19,058 bases of DNA from contig JBGPJM010000078.1 in NCBI GenBank assembly GCA_041485385.1, forward strand, positions 1 to 19,058. Reading direction: 5' to 3'. Positions 13,249 through 19,058 of this stretch are shown in pieces (the first letter of the stretch is position 1; each line of letters opens with the position of its first letter). This stretch comes from JBGPJM01 sp041485385 (lineage in GTDB: Bacteria > Planctomycetota > Phycisphaerae > Phycisphaerales > UBA1924). A program made the position numbers and the translations under genes. The notes beneath the pieces were generated by a model. The model was given only the letters and a program-made list of their open reading frames with translations. It ran no database searches and was not told where the DNA came from.

Positions 13249-15677
13249 ACCAAGCCGCCCGCCCATCGCCGGCGCCGCCGGCCGGCGCGGCCCGCGCCGC
13301 CGATCCCCTCCGCTGGGCCGGCCTGGTCCTGGGTGTCGGCGCCGCCATGCTCCGCGCCATAACCAACTTCTCGCCCCTCCCCTATTGGGAACTCGACCCG
13401 CTCGTCTTCCCCGCTTCGCTCTCCGGCCTGGGCCCGGGCGGCTCCCTGCTCGTCGATTCGCTCATCATGCTCGGCGCCGGCCTCATCCTCGCCGGACAGT
13501 TCGCCGCCCGCCAATCGGTGCGGCTCGTCCCCTCCGCTCTCGTGCTCCTTGGCGCCGCCGGCGTCCTCCTGCACGGACGAACCGGGCTCGGGAATCAATG
13601 GAACGGCTCGTCCTGGTCGGCGGCCATGCTGCTGGGCCTGGCCGCTGGCGAGCTCGGCCGCGAGGAGCGATTCCGACGCGTCGTCGTCGCCTGCCTCGCG
13701 GCCTTCGTCGCCGTCCTCGCGGTCAAGGGCGCCCAGCAGGTCTTCCTCGAGCACGCCGGCACCGTGCGCCAGTTCAACGAGAACCGCGAGGCGTTCCTCG
13801 CCGCGCAGGGATGGACGACCGACTCCGCCATGGCCCGGGCCTACGAGCGTCGCCTCGTGCAGAACGAGGCGAGCGGGTGGTTCGGCCTCGCCAACGTCTA
13901 CGCCTCCTTCGCCGCCGCAGGCTCGGTGATGCTCGCAGGAATCTCCGCCGGAGCGATCCGGCGAGTCCTCGGCGCAAGGGAGCGCGACGAGCGGGTGCCG
14001 CTCGGTCCCGTCATCGTGGCCGCTGCGGCCCTCGCCCTGGCCGTCGCCGCTCTGTTCATGGCCGGCGCTCGCGGGGGATTCGTCGCCGCGTTCCTTGGCG
14101 CGGCGGCGGCCGTCGCCCTCGTCGTCGCGGGGCGCCAGCGCCATGGCTCGCCAAGTGTCCTCGGCGGCATCATCAGCCTCGGCGCGATGGCCGCGACGTT
14201 CGCCCTGGTCATCGTCCGCGGCCAGTTCGGCGAGCGCCTCCACGAGCTCAGCCTCCTGTTCCGCTGGCACTACATGCAGGCCGCGACCCGCATCGCCCTC
14301 GGGCACCCTCTCACCGGAGTCGGGCCGGACGGCTTCCAGCCGGCCTATCTCCTCGCCAAGAACCCGCTCAACCCCGAGGAGGTCAGCAGCCCGCACAACG
14401 TCCTCCTGGAATGGTGGGCAACGCTCGGCTTGTTCGGCCTGGCCTGGTGCGCCGCCCTGCTCTGGTGGGTGTGGTCCGCCGGCGCCCGCGGCGCCGCCCC
14501 ACACGACACCGACGCGCAGCGGGCCAGCGCCAACGAATCGCCCGCCCGCGCCGAGATCCGGTGCGTCATCGGAATCGGCGCACTCGCCACGCTCGCGGCG
14601 TCGTGGCTTGAGCAAGGGGAGCTGACGGCCGACACGGCCCTCGTGCGCCTCGTCGGCCTGGGCGTGTGGTCCGTCGTCGGCTGGGGAGTGCTCACCGCCA
14701 CCCGGCGACCGTCAGCCCTCGGCCGCCTCGGCCTCGCCGCCGCCGCAATCGCCATCGCCTCACACGCGCTCATCGACGTCACCGGCACGTGGCTTGGGTC
14801 GGCGGCAGCCTTTGCGCTGTTCCTGGGCACAGCCGCGGCAGGCGACGGCCCCGGCCGGCCGGCCCGGAGGCTTCACATCGTGCCAGCCGCCGCCGCCCTG
14901 CTGCTGGCCGCATGGACCTCGCTGGCCTGGTCCCGACCCGCGCTGGAATGGGAGAGCACCCTCGCCGCTGCCGCCGCTCCGCTGCGCCCGATCGCCGAGA
15001 TCAGTCAGGTGTGGCGCGCCGTCGCGACCGATCGCTCCCTCACCTCACAAGAGCGTCGGGCCGGCGCGGAGCGGGTCGCCGCGGAACTCTCGAAACTCCT
15101 CTCCCGCCGTGTCGATCCGACGGACGAGTCCATCAACCGCGCTCTGACCGACGCAGAGCTCGGCGCCACCCCCGCCGCCATTCATCTCCTCCAGCACGCC
15201 GCCGCGGCCTTCCCTGACCAATGGAAACTCGACCGCGAGGCCAGCCGCTTGGCTCTGCGCCACGCCGCCGCGTTGCTCAGTCTGAACGAGCGCGACGCCG
15301 CGATGCTCGACCTCAATCTTGCAGCCGTGCTCGCCAGACCGACCGATCCCGCCCGTGCCGCCTCCACCGCGTATGGCTGGCTCGCCCTGGTCTATCAGAC
15401 CCAGGCCGATCTCCTGGCAGACGCAGGCCGCCTTTCCAGGGCTGCCGAGGCCCTCGAGGAGGCCGCCCGACGCGATCCCTTCGGCATCGAGTTCCCACGG
15501 CGGCTGATGCGTGTGTACGCCTCGATGAACGACCCGGAGCATGCCCGTTTCTGGGCAGGCAAAGCCCTCGAACTCGACAAGCTGGGCCGTCTCGACCCCC
15601 TTACCCGAACGCTCAGTGACGTCGATCGGCGAGAGGCCCAGCGCCTCGCCGGCCAAGCCCCAGAGCCCCCTTCTTAG
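13245..15677 (+). CDS. O-antigen ligase/polymerase-like membrane protein with C-terminal TPR-like region
   Basis: The 810-residue product starts at a GTG that overlaps the upstream stop by four bases. Residues from about 25 to 556 contain many hydrophobic helices. The Wzy_C/O-antigen-ligase hallmark begins with GARGGFVAAFLG (about 274-285) and includes the periplasmic loop FRWHYMQAATRIALGHPLTGVGPDGF (from 339) and SSPHNVLLEWW (His384). That loop holds the Arg and His residues these enzymes use to join glycan chains to an acceptor. After the last helix, residues about 626-790 form Ala/Leu-rich helical pairs resembling TPR repeats (AAAIHLLQHAAAAFPDQW-like, YGWLALVYQTQADLLADAGRL, ALEEAARRDPFGIEF, HARFWAGKALELDKL), probably for partner binding. 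With the preceding transferase it forms an envelope-glycan operon. Ligase and polymerase cannot be told apart here. Confidence 0.85.
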   Translation: MNQAARPSPAPPAGAARAADPLRWAGLVLGVGAAMLRAITNFSPLPYWELDPLVFPASLSGLGPGGSLLVDSLIMLGAGLILAGQFAARQSVRLVPSALVLLGAAGVLLHGRTGLGNQWNGSSWSAAMLLGLAAGELGREERFRRVVVACLAAFVAVLAVKGAQQVFLEHAGTVRQFNENREAFLAAQGWTTDSAMARAYERRLVQNEASGWFGLANVYASFAAAGSVMLAGISAGAIRRVLGARERDERVPLGPVIVAAAALALAVAALFMAGARGGFVAAFLGAAAAVALVVAGRQRHGSPSVLGGIISLGAMAATFALVIVRGQFGERLHELSLLFRWHYMQAATRIALGHPLTGVGPDGFQPAYLLAKNPLNPEEVSSPHNVLLEWWATLGLFGLAWCAALLWWVWSAGARGAAPHDTDAQRASANESPARAEIRCVIGIGALATLAASWLEQGELTADTALVRLVGLGVWSVVGWGVLTATRRPSALGRLGLAAAAIAIASHALIDVTGTWLGSAAAFALFLGTAAAGDGPGRPARRLHIVPAAAALLLAAWTSLAWSRPALEWESTLAAAAAPLRPIAEISQVWRAVATDRSLTSQERRAGAERVAAELSKLLSRRVDPTDESINRALTDAELGATPAAIHLLQHAAAAFPDQWKLDREASRLALRHAAALLSLNERDAAMLDLNLAAVLARPTDPARAASTAYGWLALVYQTQADLLADAGRLSRAAEALEEAARRDPFGIEFPRRLMRVYASMNDPEHARFWAGKALELDKLGRLDPLTRTLSDVDRREAQRLAGQAPEPPS

Positions 15678-15701
15678 CCCGGCGCGGCGCGACTTTCAGT
15701 C

Positions 15702-15729
15702 TTGAATTCGCCGCCCGACGCGCTAACAT
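15702..15729 (+). promoter_or_regulatory. Candidate sigma70-type promoter for fusA
   Basis: TTGAAT (15702-15707), a 16-base spacer and TAACAT (15724-15729), four of six matches in each box. Transcription would start near 15736, giving a leader of about 390 bases. Confidence 0.5.
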
Positions 15730-15789
15730 CCGCCTTGCCGATTCGTGCCGCAGTCTCTGCGCGCGACCGGCACCGCAGGAGGCTCTGAA

Positions 15790-15828
15790 ATGGACGATGA
15801 CCAGGACGAGAGCCCGCGGCGGGACTGA
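15790..15828 (+). CDS. Possible 12-residue leader peptide upstream of fusA
   Basis: A perfect AGGAGG (15777-15782) sits seven bases before an ATG that opens a 12-codon frame (MDDDQDESPRRD) ending in TGA. It is the strongest Shine-Dalgarno match in the window, in a genome region where most genes have none, and an 11-bp inverted repeat begins six bases after the stop. The acidic peptide itself suggests no function. It could be a regulatory leader ORF, or a chance frame. Confidence 0.35.
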   Translation: MDDDQDESPRRD

Positions 15829-15833
15829 CTCCC

Positions 15834-15883
15834 CCGGCGGGCATGGGCGGCGAGGTCCGACCCATTTTCGCGATGCCCGCCGG
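15834..15883 (+). promoter_or_regulatory. Long-range hairpin in the fusA leader
   Basis: CCGGCGGGCAT (15834-15844) and ATGCCCGCCGG (15873-15883) form a perfect 11-bp stem around 28 bases. An alternative ATGGG/CCCAT pairing (15843-15847 with 15861-15865) competes at its base. There is no T run, so it is not a simple terminator. Confidence 0.55.
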
Positions 15884-15977
15884 CTGCTCCCCAGCGAATG
15901 CATGAACCTGCCCGGCCCGGCTGGGAGGGGGACGACCAAAGCCCCCGGACCGGTCTTCTTCACACTCCGGCGGCCAC

Positions 15978-15996
15978 CCGGCGGATCTTCCGCCGG
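15978..15996 (+). promoter_or_regulatory. Stable hairpin in the fusA leader
   Basis: CCGGCGGA (15978-15985) pairs perfectly with TCCGCCGG (15989-15996) over a three-base loop. It is followed by ATCGTTGTGG and not by a T run. Confidence 0.55.
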
Positions 15997-16127
15997 ATCG
16001 TTGTGGATAGACCGCCCACACGACCCCAACCCCCCGACCCCGCAGACCCCAGCGAGCGAGGCCGTGGATCACGCCAACCCGTCTCGCATCCGCCCCGCAT
16101 CTTCAGCGACGCTCCAAGGACCCGATC

Positions 16128-18242
16128 ATGGCCACCGACCTGACCAACATCCGCAATATCGGCATCTGCGCCCACATCGACGCAGGGAAGACCACCGTCA
16201 CCGAGCGGATCCTCTACTACACCGGCAAGAACTACAAAATGGGCGAGGTCCACGAGGGCACCGCGACCATGGACTTCCTCCAGGAGGAGCAGGAACGCGG
16301 CATCACCATCCAGTCCGCGGCCACGACCTGCCCGTGGGAACGCAACGGGCGCGAGTACAAGATCAATCTGATCGACACGCCCGGTCACGTCGACTTCACC
16401 ATCGAGGTCGAGCGGTCGCTGCGCGTGCTCGACGGCGCCGTGGCCGTCTTCGACGGCAAGGAAGGCGTCGAGGCTCAGTCCGAGACCGTCTGGCGTCAGG
16501 CCGACCGGTACCGCGTGCCGCGCCTGTGCTTCGTGAACAAGATGGACAAGATCGGCGGCGACTTCGACTTCAGCTACAAGACGATCCTCGATCGGCTGGG
16601 CGTCAACGCCATCGCCATCCAGTACCCCATCGGCAAGGGGCACGAGCTGGAGGGGATCATCGACCTCATCAGCATGCGGGCCTTCTACTACGACGCCGAC
16701 GAGAAGGGCGCCGTGATCACCGAGAAGGAGATCCCCGACGCGTGGAAGGAGGTCGCCGCTAAGTGGCGCCACGACCTGATCGAGAAGGTCTCCGAGCTCG
16801 ACGACAGCCTCATGGAGAAGTACCTCCACGACCAGCCCCTCACCGACGCCGAGATCCGCTTCGGCCTCCGGAAGGGCACGATCGCGCGCACGTGCTTCCC
16901 CGTGCTCTGCGGCGCCGCCCTCCGGAACATCGGCGTGCAGAAGGTCCTCGACGCCGTCATCGATTATCTCCCCGCCCCCAACGAAAAGTCCGCGATCGAG
17001 GGGCTCGACCCGCGCGACAAGGAGAAGAAGCTCCTCCGCCCGCACGACAACGACGCCCCCTTCTCGGCGCTGGTGTTCAAGGTCGTCAGCGACATGCACG
17101 GCGACCTGACGTATATGCGCGTCTACTCGGGCAGGCTCGGCAAGGGCCAGCGCTGCATCAACCCCGTCAACGGCAAGAAGGAGATCGCCAGCCGCATCTT
17201 CGAGATGCACGCCAAGGACCGCACGCCGCTCGAGGAGGTCACCGCCGGCAACATCGTCGCCGTCGTCGGCATCAAGGACTCTTACACCGGCGACACCCTC
17301 TGCGACCCGGACGACCAGATCATCCTCGAGCGCATGACCTTCCCCGAGCCGGTCATCTCCATGTCCATCGAGCCCAAGAGCACCGAGGACAAGCGCAAGC
17401 TCGGCGACGCCCTCCAGGTCATCCGGCGCGAGGACCCCTCCTTCCGCTCCAAGTACGACGAGGAGACCGGCCAGACCATCATCTCCGGCATGGGCGAGCT
17501 CCACCTCGAGATCATCAAGAACAAGCTCGTCCGCGACATGAAGGTCAACGTCGAGGTCGGCCGCCCCAAGGTCGCCTACCGCGAGGCCATCACCAGGAAG
17601 GTCGAGTACGTGCGCGGGCTCTTCAGGAAGCAGACCGGCGGGCGCGGCCAGTTCGGCGACTGCTCGATCAACCTCGAGCCCTACACCGCCAACCAGGCCA
17701 AGGCCGACGAGCTCGACTTCTCCGACAACATCGCCTTCGAGAACAAGGTCGTCGGCGGGTCGATCCCCAAGGAGTTCATCCCCTCGATCGAGTACGGGAT
17801 CCGCCAGACCGCCGTCAGCGGCGTGAAGTACGGCTACCCGCTCATCAACATCAAGGCCACCCTCGTGGACGGCTCCCACCACGCCGTCGACTCCTCGCAG
17901 ATCGCCTTCGAGCAGGCCGGACGCATCGCCCTCCAGGAGGCCGTCGAGAAGGCCGGCCCCGTCCTCCTCGAGCCCATCATGAAGGTCGTCGTCACCGTCC
18001 CCAACGAGTACCTCGGCAACATCACCGGCGACATGAACGCCCGGCGCGGGATGATCATCGACACCGACGACCGCGGCGTCGTCAAGCTGATCACCTGCGA
18101 GGTCCCGCTCTCCGAGATGTTCGGCTATGCCACCGCCCTGCGCGGGATGTCCCAGGGACGAGCCAGCAACACCATGGAGTTCCTCCAGTACCGCCAGATG
18201 CCCGCCGGCCTGATGAAGGAAGTCCTGGCCGAAGGGACGTAA
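16128..18242 (+). CDS. fusA: Elongation factor G
   Basis: The 704-residue translational GTPase drives ribosomal translocation after peptide-bond formation and helps split ribosomes with ribosome recycling factor. The G domain is complete: AHIDAGKTT (15-23), RGITIQSAATT (57-67), DTPGH (83-87) and NKMD (137-140). Domain IV has TGGRGQFGDCSINLEP, and domain V has GNITGDMNARRGMIIDTDDRG and VPLSEMFGYATALRGMSQGRASNTMEF. Length is typical for EF-G. The segment before DTPGH is a few residues longer than in E. coli-like EF-G (CPWERNGREYKINLI). The gene is not inside the usual rpsL-rpsG-fusA-tuf operon, so it may be a relocated main copy or one of several paralogues. The start is the first ATG before the conserved N-terminus; no Shine-Dalgarno sequence is apparent, and a long leader precedes it. 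Confidence 0.97.
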   Translation: MATDLTNIRNIGICAHIDAGKTTVTERILYYTGKNYKMGEVHEGTATMDFLQEEQERGITIQSAATTCPWERNGREYKINLIDTPGHVDFTIEVERSLRVLDGAVAVFDGKEGVEAQSETVWRQADRYRVPRLCFVNKMDKIGGDFDFSYKTILDRLGVNAIAIQYPIGKGHELEGIIDLISMRAFYYDADEKGAVITEKEIPDAWKEVAAKWRHDLIEKVSELDDSLMEKYLHDQPLTDAEIRFGLRKGTIARTCFPVLCGAALRNIGVQKVLDAVIDYLPAPNEKSAIEGLDPRDKEKKLLRPHDNDAPFSALVFKVVSDMHGDLTYMRVYSGRLGKGQRCINPVNGKKEIASRIFEMHAKDRTPLEEVTAGNIVAVVGIKDSYTGDTLCDPDDQIILERMTFPEPVISMSIEPKSTEDKRKLGDALQVIRREDPSFRSKYDEETGQTIISGMGELHLEIIKNKLVRDMKVNVEVGRPKVAYREAITRKVEYVRGLFRKQTGGRGQFGDCSINLEPYTANQAKADELDFSDNIAFENKVVGGSIPKEFIPSIEYGIRQTAVSGVKYGYPLINIKATLVDGSHHAVDSSQIAFEQAGRIALQEAVEKAGPVLLEPIMKVVVTVPNEYLGNITGDMNARRGMIIDTDDRGVVKLITCEVPLSEMFGYATALRGMSQGRASNTMEFLQYRQMPAGLMKEVLAEGT

Positions 18243-18250
18243 GCCAAGGC

Positions 18251-18736
18251 CTAAAGATCGCTCTTGCAGGCCCCGACAGCCGTCGGGGCCTGTTTCATCT
18301 CAGGACAATGGCTCCACGAGGCACCGCACTCCGGGCAGACCCGAATCCCATTCCCCGGAGTCGCGCTGATGTCGTACAAGCACGAGGGGCACCGTCCGAT
18401 CGCGAGCCATGCCAACGCGATGTTCATGGCCCGCCTCCCCGAGAAGTGCCACCTGCCGATTGACGCGCCCAACGCGAGGAATACCGCGAGCGAAAGGAGG
18501 AGCAGAACGATCGGAACGTCCCAAGCCAGCTCGTCCCACACGTAAACCCGAACTGCATCGAGAGCCATGGCCGTAGCGGCAAGGGTGAGCGCCACAATCG
18601 CGACCCAACGGTAAACCACCGGGAACAACGCTCGTCTGAGAACTCGACTGTCCGCTCGTGTCAGCGAGAACTCGTCGGAGCTGGTTCTGACCGCCCGAGA
18701 GACCCCCGATGCATCTCGTAGACGAAGAATCAGCAT
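18251..18736 (-). CDS. Two-TM membrane protein with C-terminal zinc ribbon
   Basis: The 161-residue minus-strand product has two hydrophobic helices (about 43-62 and 74-94) and a zinc-ribbon motif RCPSCLYDISATPGNGIRVCPECGASW (115-141), with Cys116, Cys119, Cys134 and Cys137 as ligands. The motif is too regular to be chance and shows the minus strand is the coding one here. Small membrane proteins with a CPxCxYDL-like knuckle are frequent in planctomycetes; their role is unknown. The ATG at 18736 has AGGA ten bases upstream on its own strand. The gene is convergent with fusA, and its last 14 codons or so overlap the fusA terminator hairpin, so the C-terminal KQAPTAVGACKSDL may be under RNA-level rather than protein-level constraint. 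Confidence 0.82.
   Translation of the reverse strand: MLILRLRDASGVSRAVRTSSDEFSLTRADSRVLRRALFPVVYRWVAIVALTLAATAMALDAVRVYVWDELAWDVPIVLLLLSLAVFLALGASIGRWHFSGRRAMNIALAWLAIGRCPSCLYDISATPGNGIRVCPECGASWSHCPEMKQAPTAVGACKSDL
18267..18295 (+). terminator. Rho-independent terminator of fusA
   Basis: A perfect 11-bp stem, CAGGCCCCGAC (18267-18277) with GTCGGGGCCTG (18282-18292), has an AGCC loop and is followed by TTT. It starts 25 bases after the fusA stop and lies within the 3' end of the convergent zinc-ribbon gene. Confidence 0.85.
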
Positions 18737-18799
18737 TCAAGGCTGATCCTGCATCAGCGAAGCCCTTCCTTCCTCTTGGCCAGATCAGAATCACGAGCC

Positions 18800-18828
18800 T
18801 TGCCGGGCGAGCGCAGAGCGCTTACCTT
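18800..18828 (+). promoter_or_regulatory. Candidate promoter of adk
   Basis: TTGCCG (18800-18805), a 17-base spacer and TACCTT (18823-18828). The expected start near 18835 leaves a leader of about 22 bases containing the adk ribosome binding site. Confidence 0.45.
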
Positions 18829-18856
18829 GCAGGAGCAGAGTAACCGGAGACGCCTC

Positions 18857-19058
18857 ATGCCCGACCGTTACCAGACCATCCTTCTCTTCGGCGCCCCCGG
18901 CTCCGGCAAAGGCACGCAGGGCAAGATCCTCGGCCAGATCCCCGGCTTCTACCACCTCTCCTGCGGCGAGGTCTTCCGCACCCTCGACAGCTCCTCGGAG
19001 CTGGGCCGGATCTTCATGGAGTATTCCTCCCGCGGCGAGCTCGTGCCCGACGACGTCA
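18857..19058 (+). CDS. adk: Adenylate kinase family protein, 3'-truncated
   Basis: Sixty-seven codons are present before the window ends. The P-loop LLFGAPGSGKGTQGKIL (9-25) and the following HLSCGEVFRTLDSSSELGRIFMEYSSRGELVPDD match the nucleoside-monophosphate-kinase fold of adenylate kinase (ATP + AMP to 2 ADP): the AMP-site STGDMLR block appears as SCGEVFR and the GxLVPDD block as GELVPDD. The divergence in the AMP-binding block means another monophosphate specificity cannot be excluded. GGAG (18846-18849) lies seven bases before the ATG at 18857, which fixes the start. It is divergent from the zinc-ribbon gene. The lid and C-terminal parts are outside the window. Confidence 0.88.
   Translation, partial: MPDRYQTILLFGAPGSGKGTQGKILGQIPGFYHLSCGEVFRTLDSSSELGRIFMEYSSRGELVPDDV

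Larger units (their letters stand above)
15678..16127 (+). other. Long structured leader of fusA
   Basis: These 450 bases carry no long gene. They hold a promoter (15702-15729), a 12-codon ORF with a strong ribosome binding site (15790-15828), an 11-bp inverted repeat (15834-15883), a possible G5/C5 stem (15927-15946) and an 8-bp hairpin (15978-15996). The last 110 bases are C-rich and unstructured up to the fusA ATG. Confidence 0.6.

Noticed and set aside
15960..17882. 640-codon open frame on the minus strand, Leu/Asp/Val-rich
   Set aside because: It is the exact antisense of fusA; the repetitive composition mirrors EF-G codons.
1..19058. tRNA, rRNA, insertion sequences, integrase or attachment sites
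   Set aside because: I looked for cloverleaf arms, transposase motifs and terminal inverted repeats and saw none that held up by eye; a covariance-model search would be decisive for RNAs.

Overview
The window is very GC-rich bacterial chromosomal DNA, apparently intact and gene-dense, with no rRNA, tRNA, insertion sequence or CRISPR array that I can see. I infer Planctomycetota, most likely a Phycisphaerae-type genome. The clues are the mix of families (an enlarged multi-PDZ RseP, a stand-alone DsbD-N protein beside a redoxin, a soluble Hanks kinase beside a PPP-type phosphatase, a divergent adenylate kinase, a two-TM zinc-ribbon protein) and the general scarcity of Shine-Dalgarno sequences. 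No marker gene settles it.

Layout. 3-1337 is the 3' end of a secreted or surface beta-rich repeat protein, closed by a clear terminator. 1418-1912 (minus) is a rhodanese-fold lipoprotein without the catalytic cysteine. It is divergent from a plus-strand pair at 2109-3883: a secreted DsbD N-terminal-like protein and a secreted redoxin, ending in a textbook terminator. Together these three look like an envelope thiol/sulfur redox island. 4049-6190 is an oversized site-2 protease (rseP). 6331-7341 is a membrane-anchored alpha/beta hydrolase, followed by trmL (tRNA wobble 2'-O-methylation), a 77-residue lipoprotein and a membrane-anchored AmpD-like amidase.

After about 630 bases of non-coding leader comes a soluble Ser/Thr protein kinase (9697-10632), then a PPP-like metallophosphoesterase (10696-11616). 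A second non-coding stretch (11617-12096) is unlike the rest: relatively AT-rich, with a strong sigma70-type promoter, a 19-bp dyad and two families of 10-bp tandem repeats. It precedes a polyprenyl-phosphate sugar-1-phosphate transferase (WecA/MraY superfamily), which overlaps by four bases a large O-antigen-ligase/polymerase-like protein with a C-terminal TPR-like region. This is an envelope polysaccharide operon.

A 450-base structured leader with its own promoter and a 12-codon ORF precedes fusA (16128-18242). The fusA terminator lies inside the 3' end of a convergent zinc-ribbon membrane-protein gene (18251-18736, minus). That gene is divergent from adk, which runs off the right edge.

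The most unusual points are the 10-bp-period repeat region at 11816-12023, the structured fusA leader, and the recurrence of TAnnnT boxes 6-7 bases before start codons, which suggests leaderless transcription. I did not find a clearly new multi-gene system. The kinase-phosphatase pair and the thiol-redox island are the best functional modules.
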